Shown in pieces: positions 53,086 through 59,787 of a stretch of DNA of 64,000 nucleotides. Each line of letters opens with the position of its first letter. Positions within the stretch are counted from its first letter, which is position 1. The notes beneath the pieces were generated by a model. That model ran no database searches, was not told where the DNA came from, and was given only the letters and a program-made list of their open reading frames with translations. Position numbers and translations under genes: made by a program. The stretch comes from Niveispirillum sp. SYP-B3756 (GTDB taxonomy: Bacteria; Pseudomonadota; Alphaproteobacteria; Azospirillales; Azospirillaceae). The stretch spans positions 558,001 through 622,000 of the forward strand of contig NZ_WIDQ01000001.1 of the NCBI RefSeq assembly GCF_009495745.1, written 5' to 3'.

Positions 53086-53706
53086 ATGGCGATTTCCGGC
53101 CCCCACATTCGCACCGACCTGGAAAGTATCACCGCCTGGGTGGATGAAGGCGCCCGTGTGCTGGATGTCGGCTGCGGCGAAGGGGAGCTGCTCTATGCCC
53201 TGGTCCATCGCAAGAAGGTGGATGGGCGCGGGCTGGAACTGTCGATGGACGGGGTGCGCCGCTGCGTCGGCCAGGGGCTGGCCGTCATCCAGGGCGATGC
53301 CGATACGGATCTGAAGGATTACCCGTCCAACAGCTTTGACTATGTAATCCTGTCACAGACCTTGCAGGCCACCCGCCAGCCGCGCGAAATATTGGAACAG
53401 CTGGTGCGCATCGGCCGGCACGCCATCATCTCCCTGCCCAATTTCGGTTATTGGCGGGTGCGGATGGAATTGCTGCTGAAGGGGCGGATGCCGGTCACCG
53501 ACCGGCTGGGCTATGATTGGTACAACACACCCAATATCCATTTCTGCACCATCCGGGATTTCGTGATGCTGTGCCAGGAGATGGGCATCCGCATCGAACG
53601 CAGCCTGATCCTGGGTGCGGATGAAAAGGTGGTCGACGCCCCCGCCGATAGTGGGCGTGCCAATTGGTGGGGCGAACAGGCCCTGTTCCTGTTGCAGCGC
53701 ACATAA
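53086..53706 (+). CDS. metW: Methionine biosynthesis protein MetW
   Basis: A 206-aa SAM-methyltransferase-fold protein. The N-terminal block RVLDVGCGEGELLYALVHRK is followed by DYVILSQTLQATRQPREILE, then AIISLPNFGYWRVRMELLLK and GRMPVTDRLGYDWYNTPNIH, which are MetW hallmarks. MetW partners MetX in the homoserine acylation step in many proteobacteria. It is directly behind metX with a 3-nt gap. Confidence 0.95.
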   Translation: MAISGPHIRTDLESITAWVDEGARVLDVGCGEGELLYALVHRKKVDGRGLELSMDGVRRCVGQGLAVIQGDADTDLKDYPSNSFDYVILSQTLQATRQPREILEQLVRIGRHAIISLPNFGYWRVRMELLLKGRMPVTDRLGYDWYNTPNIHFCTIRDFVMLCQEMGIRIERSLILGADEKVVDAPADSGRANWWGEQALFLLQRT

Positions 53707-53915
53707 TATCATTTCGTATAGTCCATACAAAAGGTCATGTTCGAACCCTTGCCGGGGGCCGGGAATGGGCGCACAGTTCCATTACGGTCTGGTTGCAGTT
53801 GGGTGACAGGTTAGGCCCCCCCCCAGCAACTCCCCTCCCTCCTGTGGCCAGACCGCCATGTATCTCACGCCATCGTCGGTTGCATCCACGGTGGCGGGAT
53901 GTAAGGGAGGTCCAG

Positions 53916-54056
53916 ATGCGCCAAACTGCTTATGCCTATACTGAAATCACCAGCTCGCTGCGCCAGGCCCGTGAGCGCCTGGAACGTCTGGAACGCATCT
54001 CCACCGCCCTGCTTGGTCTGTCTTTCGCCCTGCTGATTGGCGCGGCGATCATGTGA
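53916..54056 (+). CDS. Small single-pass membrane protein (46 aa)
   Basis: A 46-aa product: an amphipathic charged helix (EITSSLRQARERLERLERIS) followed by one membrane helix (TALLGLSFALLIGAAIM) reaching the C-terminus, a tail-anchor layout. GGGAGG lies 5 nt before the ATG, one of the best ribosome sites in the window, and a strong terminator follows at 54139, both supporting a real gene. No family recognised. It lies between metW and lapA, transcribed separately from lapA. Confidence 0.6.
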   Translation: MRQTAYAYTEITSSLRQARERLERLERISTALLGLSFALLIGAAIM

Positions 54057-54138
54057 CAATCCGCCTGTCCCCCATGGGCGGCATTGACCGGGGTATGCCG
54101 GTTGTCTCCGTACCGAGCGTATTTCCTGGAAACTTTCG

Positions 54139-54173
54139 ACGGCCCCGGCGTTATGCTCGGGGCCGTTTCTTTT
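54139..54173 (+). terminator. Rho-independent terminator of the 46-aa gene
   Basis: Stem ACGGCCCCG / CGGGGCCGT with a loop of about 10 nt, followed by TTCTTTT. It lies 83 nt after the small ORF and 44 nt before the lapA start. Confidence 0.88.
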
Positions 54174-54216
54174 GGGCCGTTCCGCCGGCCCCGTCCAAAA
54201 TGGGGAGCATGAACCC

Positions 54217-54546
54217 GTGCGTTATCTTTCCTGGATCATCACCCTGCCGCTGGCGGTCATCGCCATTTCCTTTGCTGTCTCCAACCTGACCCCGGTGCCG
54301 CTCAGCCTCTGGCCCCTGCCCTTTTTCGTGGAAGCGCCAGCCTTTGCCCTGGTGCTGGTGACCCTGGTGGTGGGTTTCCTGCTGGGCGGCTTGACGGTGT
54401 GGATCGGCCAGCATGGCCACCGCAAGGCTGAGCGCAAGCATCAGAGCCGCGCCGACAAGCTGCAAAAAGAACTGGACATGCTGCGGGCGGAGAAGGCGGC
54501 CGGCACACCGGGGGCAACCATCGGCCAGACCTTGCCGCGCGCCTGA
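54217..54546 (+). CDS. LapA-domain (DUF1049) membrane protein
   Basis: A 109-aa protein. TM1 (about 5-22, LSWIITLPLAVIAISFAVSN), the NLTPVPLSLWPLPF loop and TM2 (about 36-58, LVLVTLVVGFLLGGLTVWIG) are LapA_dom features, followed by a basic coiled-coil tail (HRKAERKHQSRADKLQKELD). In E. coli LapA/LapB tune LPS assembly; here no LapB gene is adjacent, so only the domain is assigned. GTG 54217 has GGGGAG 9 nt upstream. Confidence 0.85.
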   Translation: MRYLSWIITLPLAVIAISFAVSNLTPVPLSLWPLPFFVEAPAFALVLVTLVVGFLLGGLTVWIGQHGHRKAERKHQSRADKLQKELDMLRAEKAAGTPGATIGQTLPRA

Positions 54547-54622
54547 TCCCCCTTTCCGCCCTGCCCCATTTCGCGTCATAGTGCCAGCTTGAAGCAAACA
54601 AACGTTTGAGCGGAGAGGCATC

Positions 54623-55093
54623 ATGGCGGCACCGATTATTCCCCTGGCCGATTATCCGGGGCTGGTCGGCAGGCAAGTCGGTGTGTCCACCTGGGTGACG
54701 GTCGATCAGGCGATGATCGACCGATTCGCCGATCTGACGGGCGACCGGCAATTCATCCATGTCGATCCGGTGCGGGCGGCCCAGACGCCGCTGGGCGGCA
54801 CCATCGCTCATGGTTTCCTGACCCTTTCCCTGCTGGGCGGCATGGGGATGGAGATCATCCCGCTGCCCGCCGGCATGGCGATGAGCATGAATTACGGTTT
54901 CGACAAGCTGCGCTTTCTGGCACCTGTGCGCAGCGGCGCCCGCCTGCGCGGCCGCTTTACCCTGGCGGGACTGGAGGACAGGGGCAACGGCCAGCATATG
55001 CTGCATTATACCGCCAGCATGGAGATTGAGGGGGAGGCCAAGCCGGCCCTGGCCGCCGACTGGCTGATCATGGTGGTGATGGCCCCCCGCTGA
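54623..55093 (+). CDS. MaoC-family (R)-specific enoyl-CoA hydratase/dehydratase
   Basis: A 156-aa hot-dog protein. The hydratase-2 motif spans DRFADLTGDRQFIHVDPVRA and PLGGTIAHGFLTLSLLGGM, placing the catalytic Asp and His in D-x4-H (DRQFIH). The C-half (NYGFDKLRFLAPVRSGARLR) is typical of single-domain members. The acyl-CoA substrate is unknown. GGAGAGG precedes ATG 54623. It is monocistronic, with a two-hairpin repeat downstream. Confidence 0.9.
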   Translation: MAAPIIPLADYPGLVGRQVGVSTWVTVDQAMIDRFADLTGDRQFIHVDPVRAAQTPLGGTIAHGFLTLSLLGGMGMEIIPLPAGMAMSMNYGFDKLRFLAPVRSGARLRGRFTLAGLEDRGNGQHMLHYTASMEIEGEAKPALAADWLIMVVMAPR

Positions 55094-55120
55094 GGGCAGA
55101 CCCGCCCTGCCGGTCACCGG

Positions 55121-55243
55121 CTTGACCGGACAGAAGGCTGGCCCGCGGGCGCGTGCCCGCGTGAGCCAAGGCGGCGGATGCCGCCGCCCGGCACTTGAGG
55201 GAACTGGGAAATACCAAGAGCCATGATCCATGGCTCTTGGTAT
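55121..55243 (+). repeat. Two-hairpin AGCCAAG repeat, copy 4 (divergent)
   Basis: Order: palindrome CGGTCA...TGACCG (55121-55138), hairpin 1 GCGGGC-GCGT-GCCCGC (55145-55160), AGCCAAG (55164-55170), hairpin 2 GCGGC-GGAT-GCCGC (55171-55184), CTTGAGGG, then a 15-bp palindrome ATACCAAGAGCCATG/CATGGCTCTTGGTAT (55211-55243). Both stems differ from the other copies, yet pairing, the GGAT loop and AGCCAAG are kept. It lies just upstream of the guanidine-II riboswitch. Confidence 0.72.
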
Positions 55244-55280
55244 GAAACCATATGGCGATCACGACATTTCCCCTGCACAG

Positions 55281-55350
55281 GCGACCCGGGACGACCCGGA
55301 TCGCCGGGGAAAAATCCATATCGGGGACGGCCCCTTCGACAAAGGGGAGG
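55281..55350 (+). promoter_or_regulatory. Guanidine-II riboswitch (mini-ykkC)
   Basis: Two hairpins with the diagnostic ACGR loops. P1 is GCGA-c-CCGGG-ACGA-CCCGG-a-TCGC (55281-55304); P2 is GGGG-ACGG-CCCC (55323-55334), with an 18-nt linker. The class binds guanidinium by loop-loop pairing. The 3' strand of P2 plus TT (CCCCTT, 55331-55336) can alternatively pair with AAGGGG (55342-55347), part of the ribosome site GGGGAGG (55344-55350). Ligand-stabilised P2 would thus free the site and turn translation on. It sits directly before an SMR exporter, the classic target. Confidence 0.88.
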
Positions 55351-55358
55351 TTCCCGCC

Positions 55359-55679
55359 ATGGCATGGCTTTACCTGCTGGCCGCCGGCCTTGCCGAAATC
55401 GGCTGGGCCATCGGCCTTAAATATACAGACGGTTTCACCCGTCCCCTACCCACGGCCCTGACACTGCTCTCCATGCTGGTCAGCATCCTGCTGCTGGGGC
55501 TGGCGCTGAAGACCCTGCCGCTGGGCACCGCCTATGCAATCTGGACCGGGATCGGCACCGTGGGCACGGTGCTGGCCGGGATGTTGCTGTTCGGGGAAAC
55601 GGCCGATGCGCTCCGCCTGGGCTGCATCGCCCTGATCGTGGCAGGCATTGCGGGATTGAAATTTCTAGCCCCTGGGTGA
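55359..55679 (+). CDS. SMR-family guanidinium exporter (Gdx/SugE type)
   Basis: A 106-aa four-helix SMR protein: MAWLYLLAAGLAEIGWAIGL holds the conserved Glu (E13) of helix 1, and GTAYAIWTGIGTVGTVLAGM with GETADALRLGCIALIVAGIA are family motifs. The upstream guanidine-II riboswitch argues for the Gdx (guanidinium export) subtype rather than a broad drug pump. ATG 55359 lies 8 nt after GGGGAGG. Most members work as antiparallel dimers of one gene; no second SMR gene is adjacent. Confidence 0.92.
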   Translation: MAWLYLLAAGLAEIGWAIGLKYTDGFTRPLPTALTLLSMLVSILLLGLALKTLPLGTAYAIWTGIGTVGTVLAGMLLFGETADALRLGCIALIVAGIAGLKFLAPG

Positions 55680-55753
55680 TTTGTTCCCCCATTGTTCCAG
55701 CCCCCGATTTACGTCATGCTGCACCGATACAGAGAGAACAAAAGGCCACCCGG

Positions 55754-56926
55754 ATGACAACCACCCCGCTTGCTATCGGCGTTGAACAGGCGCTGGCCTT
55801 TCGTCTGCGCCGTCAGCACCTGCTGGAACCGGCAACGGACGGGCTGGCGGCGGCGGTCAGCCTGATCGGGGCGCAGGCGCAGGTGCATTCCGCCGCCCTG
55901 CTGCAACTCCGTGCCCGCGCCGCCAGCGGGGTGGCGGATGCGGCGCTGGAACAGAAGCTCTATGCCGACCGGTCGCTGGTGAAGCTGTGGGCCCACCGCT
56001 CCACCCTGCATCTGCTGCCCGCCGCCGACCTGCCCATGGTGCTGGGGGTGCGGGGGCTGCAGGGCGATGCCTATCAGAAATGGTACAGCCGGGAAGGGCT
56101 GCCGCCGGAACAGGTGGCGGTCTTGATCGGAGCCATCTGCGAAGTCCTCGCGGATGGGCCGCATAGCCGCATGGATCTGTCGCGCCGGCTGGTGCCGCAA
56201 CTGGGCGACTGGGCCAAGCCGTGGCTGGAACATAGCTGGGGCGGGGTGCTGAAGCTGGCCTGCGCCCTGGGCCATCTTTGCCATGGCCCGGCCATGGGGG
56301 ATGAGGCGACGGGGGAAACCGGCCTGCGGGAGGCGCGTTTCGTCCGGCTGGACCGTTGGCTGCCGCCGGGTACGCCCTTCACCCCGATGGAAGGTCGGGC
56401 GGCGGTGGCGGCCTTGCTGAGGCGGTATCTGGCCGTCTTCGGCCCCGCCAGCCCGGCGGATTTCCGCAAATTCAGCGGCCTGTCCGCCGGCCCGGTGCAT
56501 CAGGGCTTTGGCGATCTGGCGGGGGAGATCACGCAAGTTGCCATCGCCGGCAAGCCCGGCTTCTTTGTCCTGGCTGATGATGCGACGGCGTTGCAACAGG
56601 CCGCGCATGGACCGGGCCACCTTACCGCCCTGCCTTTGTTTGACCCCTGGCTACTGGGCCACCAGGATACCAGCCAGTATCTGGACGACCGGCACCGTCC
56701 CGCCATCTATCGCACCGCCGGCTGGATCAGCCCGGTGATCCTGCGCCAGGGCCGGGTGGTGGCGCATTGGAACCACCGGCGGGTCGGCGGTGGCAGGCAA
56801 AGCAAGCCGTACTGGCAGGTAACACTGACCCCACTGGAAAAGCTCTATAAGAAAGAGATGCCGGCCATCACGCGCGCCCTGCGCCGGCTGTCCGGTGGGC
56901 TGGCGGTGGATCTCCTCAATCCTTAA
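55754..56926 (+). CDS. Winged-helix (HTH_42) protein, AlkZ/YcaQ-like DNA glycosylase
   Basis: A 390-aa member of the HTH_42/AlkZ superfamily. ATDGLAAAVSLIGAQAQVHS contains a Q-A-Q motif (Q41, Q43) matching the catalytic QxQ of AlkZ glycosylases, which unhook bulky or cross-linked N7-alkyl lesions. Other family marks are KLWAHRSTLHLLPAADLPMV, GPASPADFRKFSGLS and LLGHQDTSQYLDDRHRPAIY. ATG 55754 chosen. It is near the replication genes but separated from dnaN by a 150-nt gap. Substrate range not predictable. Confidence 0.85.
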   Translation: MTTTPLAIGVEQALAFRLRRQHLLEPATDGLAAAVSLIGAQAQVHSAALLQLRARAASGVADAALEQKLYADRSLVKLWAHRSTLHLLPAADLPMVLGVRGLQGDAYQKWYSREGLPPEQVAVLIGAICEVLADGPHSRMDLSRRLVPQLGDWAKPWLEHSWGGVLKLACALGHLCHGPAMGDEATGETGLREARFVRLDRWLPPGTPFTPMEGRAAVAALLRRYLAVFGPASPADFRKFSGLSAGPVHQGFGDLAGEITQVAIAGKPGFFVLADDATALQQAAHGPGHLTALPLFDPWLLGHQDTSQYLDDRHRPAIYRTAGWISPVILRQGRVVAHWNHRRVGGGRQSKPYWQVTLTPLEKLYKKEMPAITRALRRLSGGLAVDLLNP

Positions 56927-57079
56927 GCCATGCGATGCAGCAAAGCCCTGTCATGCGCGCAAGCTTGTGCTATGGTGTCGCCCCCTTCTCTGGCTGCCGG
57001 GGTGGCCGGGTGGGGATTCGTGTAACCATTCCCCTGTCCCTTGGACCGACCATGGGGCGACAAACCGACCGGGTTCAGG

Positions 57080-58198
57080 ATGAAGATCACCATCGAACGT
57101 GCCGCCCTGCTTCGCTCCCTCGGGCATGTGCAGAGCGTTGTCGAGAGGCGCAACACCATCCCGGTCCTGTCCAACGTGTTGCTGCGCGCGGAAAATGGCG
57201 AGTTGTCGCTGACCGCCACCGACATGGATCTGGAAATTGTGGAAAGCGTGCCGGCGGATATCGCCCGCCCCGGCTCGGCCACCGCCCCGGCCCACACGCT
57301 GTATGACATTGCCCGCAAGCTGCCCGATGGCAGCCAGGTAGAGTTGGATGCCTCGGGCGATGTGCTGACGCTGCGCTCTGGCCGTTCCAACTTCAAGCTG
57401 GGCACCCTGCCGGTGGATGATTTCCCGCAGATGACCCAGGGCGACCTGCCCCACCGGTTCAGCCTGACGGTCGGTGCCCTGAAGGGGCTGATCGACAAGA
57501 CCAAGTTCGCCATCTCCACCGAGGAGACGCGCTATTACCTGAACGGCATCTATATCCACGCCACCAAGCCCAAGGCCGGCGAAACCGCCGCCCTGCGCGC
57601 CGTGGCCACCGACGGTCACCGGCTGGCCCGCGTGGAAGTGGCCCTGCCGGAAGGAGCGGAAGCCGTGCCCGGCGTCATCGTGCCGCGCAAGACCGTGCTG
57701 GAAGTGCGCAAGCTGCTGGATGAGGCCGCCGACAGCATTGAGGTGCAGCTGTCCGACACCAAGGTACGTTTCGCCTTTGACAGCATCACCCTGACCTCCA
57801 AGCTGATCGACGGCACCTTCCCGGATTATGAGCGCGTGATCCCCGCCGGCAATGACAAGACGCTGGAAGTGGATGCCAAGCTGTTCGCCGCTGCCGTGGA
57901 CCGCGTGGCCACCATCTCCACCGAAAAGTCGCGCGCCGTGAAGCTGGCCCTGGGCAAGGGCGTGCTGACACTCTCCGCCACCTCTCCCGATGCCGGTTCG
58001 GCGACGGAAGAGATCGAGGTGGTCTATGAGCAGAGCGCGCTGGAGATCGGTTTCAACAGCCGCTACCTGCTGGATATTACCTCCCAGATCGAAAGCGGTG
58101 TCGCCAAATTGCAGATGGCCGACAGTGGCTCCCCCACCATCGTCCGCGACGCGGCAGACAACTCGGCGCTTTATGTGCTGATGCCGATGCGCGTTTGA
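57080..58198 (+). CDS. dnaN: DNA polymerase III beta subunit (sliding clamp)
   Basis: A 372-aa clamp. Three clamp domains: MKITIERAALLRSLGHVQSV and ERRNTIPVLSNVLLRAENGE at the start, TRYYLNGIYIHATKP in domain 2, then RAVATDGHRLARVEVALPEG. The C-terminus AADNSALYVLMPMRV provides the usual partner-binding groove tail (VLMPMR). AGGATG-type start at 57080. dnaN is normally followed directly by recF and gyrB; here two toxin-antitoxin modules intervene. No dnaA lies upstream in the window. Confidence 0.97.
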   Translation: MKITIERAALLRSLGHVQSVVERRNTIPVLSNVLLRAENGELSLTATDMDLEIVESVPADIARPGSATAPAHTLYDIARKLPDGSQVELDASGDVLTLRSGRSNFKLGTLPVDDFPQMTQGDLPHRFSLTVGALKGLIDKTKFAISTEETRYYLNGIYIHATKPKAGETAALRAVATDGHRLARVEVALPEGAEAVPGVIVPRKTVLEVRKLLDEAADSIEVQLSDTKVRFAFDSITLTSKLIDGTFPDYERVIPAGNDKTLEVDAKLFAAAVDRVATISTEKSRAVKLALGKGVLTLSATSPDAGSATEEIEVVYEQSALEIGFNSRYLLDITSQIESGVAKLQMADSGSPTIVRDAADNSALYVLMPMRV

Positions 58199-58225
58199 CC
58201 CGCTGCTTGCCCAGCCCCTGCGTTA

Positions 58226-58249
58226 CGCGTTACACTGGCGGGTAACGCG
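58226..58249 (+). promoter_or_regulatory. Putative operator of the mazEF-like operon
   Basis: Inverted repeat CGCGTTAC...GTAACGCG with an 8-nt spacer, immediately before the ribosome site GAGGAGG and ATG 58264. Toxin-antitoxin complexes usually repress their own operon through such palindromes. Confidence 0.6.
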
Positions 58250-58263
58250 AGGAGGCTCTTCTG

Positions 58264-58488
58264 ATGGGACAGGCGGCTGAACGGGTAAAGGCGTTTCGGG
58301 AGCGCAAGCGGGCACAGGGCTTGCGGGAAATCCGGCTGTTCATCCCAGATGCCCGTTCCCCGCAGGTACGCGCCCGGATCGCCGAACAAGTGACCCGCCT
58401 TGATCCGGTCGCTGAGGCTGATGCCATGGACTGGATCGAGTCTGTCAGCGACTTTGATAATGAAGACCTGACGGATGCAGCGCGGTGA
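58264..58488 (+). CDS. MazE-family antitoxin (DUF3018 type)
   Basis: A 74-aa protein: ERVKAFRERKRAQGLREIRL followed by FIPDARSPQVRARIAEQV is the DUF3018 antitoxin pattern, with a ribbon-like N-terminus and acidic C-terminus (ESVSDFDNEDLTDAAR) expected to wrap the toxin. It overlaps the MazF-like gene by 14 nt, so synthesis is coupled. It lies directly after dnaN. Confidence 0.85.
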   Translation: MGQAAERVKAFRERKRAQGLREIRLFIPDARSPQVRARIAEQVTRLDPVAEADAMDWIESVSDFDNEDLTDAAR

Positions 58489-58804
58489 TGTGGTGGTGGT
58501 CGCCACCAATGGCGACTATGGCAAGCCACGCCCGGCGGTGATCCTGCAATCCGATGCTTTACCGCCAGCCCATCAATCCGTTGTCATTGTTCAATTCACC
58601 AGCGATCTGGCCGTTGCCGATTTCCGGGTAACGATTGAACCCCATGCTGACAACGGGCTGCGATCCCGTTCCCAATTGATGGCAGATAAGCCGGTCACGG
58701 TGCGCCGTGACCGCATTCGGCAGGTGATCGGGCATTTATCGCGGGAAGAGATGGCAGAACTGACGCGGGCCGTCGCCTTCGTGATCGGTCTGGCAGACAC
58801 ATAA
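58475..58804 (+). CDS. PemK/MazF-family endoribonuclease toxin
   Basis: A 109-aa toxin: QRGDVVVVATNGDYGKPRPA and VILQSDALPPAHQSVVIVQF (the RGD-x-GKPRPAV(V/I) MazF signature), then LRSRSQLMADKPVTVRRDRI carrying the conserved mid-domain residues. Such toxins cut RNA at short sequences. All family motifs look intact. Translation starts inside the antitoxin gene. Confidence 0.88.
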   Translation: MQRGDVVVVATNGDYGKPRPAVILQSDALPPAHQSVVIVQFTSDLAVADFRVTIEPHADNGLRSRSQLMADKPVTVRRDRIRQVIGHLSREEMAELTRAVAFVIGLADT

Positions 58805-58877
58805 CCCGTCCATCGCCGTACCGGCGATGCATCTGTCGAAGAATTTTCATTTATTTCAATGCATTACTCTCATCACT

Positions 58878-58960
58878 CCGTCACCCCGGCGAAGGCCGGG
58901 GTCCAGAATGGCGAGCGCTTTGCTTTACGAACTGGACCCCGGCCTTCGCCGGGGTGACGG
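58878..58960. repeat. REP-like inverted pair, family B
   Basis: CCGTCACCCCGGC-GAAG-GCCGGGGTCCAG plus its inverted partner. The spacer contains AAAGCAAAGCGC in inverted orientation relative to the 18089 and 46646 copies. It lies between the mazEF and vapBC modules. Confidence 0.88.
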
Positions 58961-59078
58961 AGTGAGGGCAGCAGGTATTGATTAAAAAACACATATCCGT
59001 CGAAGACAGAGATGGAAGTCCAGCCCCCCCGGCCCCGTGCTGAGGCATTTTCTTTTGTGGCCCATTGCCCCGGCAATC

Positions 59079-59107
59079 TTGACACAGACGGCTACGGTGT
59101 CAGATTC
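59079..59107 (+). promoter_or_regulatory. Promoter/operator of vapBC
   Basis: TTGACA at 59079-59084 with AGATTC 17 nt downstream (59102-59107) as a weak -10. Inverted motif TGACAC (59080-59085) / GTGTCA (59097-59102) overlaps it, and a direct copy TGACAC lies near 59116, suiting VapB autorepression. Confidence 0.55.
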
Positions 59108-59135
59108 TGTAAATGTGACACTAAGGAACCCTCCC

Positions 59136-59393
59136 ATGCCCGCCACCACGCAAGCCAACCTGACGGTCGCCCCGAATGGGCGGGTGGTCATCCCCGCCGG
59201 GATGCGGGCGGCCATGGGCATCCCGGAAGGGGGACGCGTGGTGGCGCGCCTGGTGGATGGCGCGGTGATACTGGAGCCGATTGCCGTGGCGATAAAGCGT
59301 GCCCAGGATTATGTGCGCCAGTTCGTGCCCGAGGGGGTCAGCCTGGCCGATGAGGTAATCGCCGAACGCCGGGCCGCCGCCGATCATGAGTGA
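59136..59393 (+). CDS. vapB: AbrB/MazE-fold antitoxin (VapB)
   Basis: An 85-aa protein with an N-terminal swapped-hairpin AbrB domain (ANLTVAPNGRVVIPAGMRAA, then MGIPEGGRVVARLVDGAVIL) and a C-terminal helix (SLADEVIAERRAAADHE) that should occupy the VapC active site. ATG 59136 follows AAGGAA. It overlaps vapC by 8 nt. Confidence 0.88.
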   Translation: MPATTQANLTVAPNGRVVIPAGMRAAMGIPEGGRVVARLVDGAVILEPIAVAIKRAQDYVRQFVPEGVSLADEVIAERRAAADHE

Positions 59394-59787
59394 TCCTGTG
59401 CTGGATAGTTCCGCCTTACTGGCCTTTCTGCTGCGGGAACCGGGGGCGGAACAGGTGGAAGCCATCCTACCCGCCGCTGCCATGTCCGCCGTGAATTTCA
59501 CCGAGGCGCTGACCAAACTGGTCGAACGCGGCATCCCGCCGGCAAATGCGCGGGATGTGGTGCTGGGGCTGGGGATCGAGATTGTCGATTTCGACGCCGA
59601 TCAGGCCGTCCGTGCCGCCGCCCTGCGGGAGGCGACGCGCAAAGCCGGCCTGTCCCTGGGGGACCGGGCCTGTCTGGCGCTGGCCCTGCAACGGCAAGCC
59701 CCAGCCTTGACCAGCGACAAGGCATGGCTGCGCTTGCCCGCTGCCAACCTGCCCCCGATCATTTGCATTCGCGGCGCTGCATCTTGA
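59386..59787 (+). CDS. vapC: PIN-domain ribonuclease toxin (VapC)
   Basis: A 133-aa PIN protein with the full acidic set: D7 in VLDSSALLAF, E40 in NFTEALTKL, D93 in LSLGDRACLALA and D111 in TSDKAW. VapC toxins cut tRNAs or rRNA. Its stop (59785-59787) overlaps the likely TTG start of recF, tying recF translation to the toxin gene. Confidence 0.9.
   Translation: MSDPVLDSSALLAFLLREPGAEQVEAILPAAAMSAVNFTEALTKLVERGIPPANARDVVLGLGIEIVDFDADQAVRAAALREATRKAGLSLGDRACLALALQRQAPALTSDKAWLRLPAANLPPIICIRGAAS

Noticed and set aside
53700-53780. tRNA-like GTTCGAACCC stretch after metW
   Set aside because: No acceptor, anticodon or D-arm can be folded around it; it is a chance T-loop-like sequence.
9114-58960. 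CRISPR array from the recurrent hairpins
   Set aside because: The repeats are dispersed inverted pairs in separate gaps, not regularly spaced direct repeats, and no cas gene is present.
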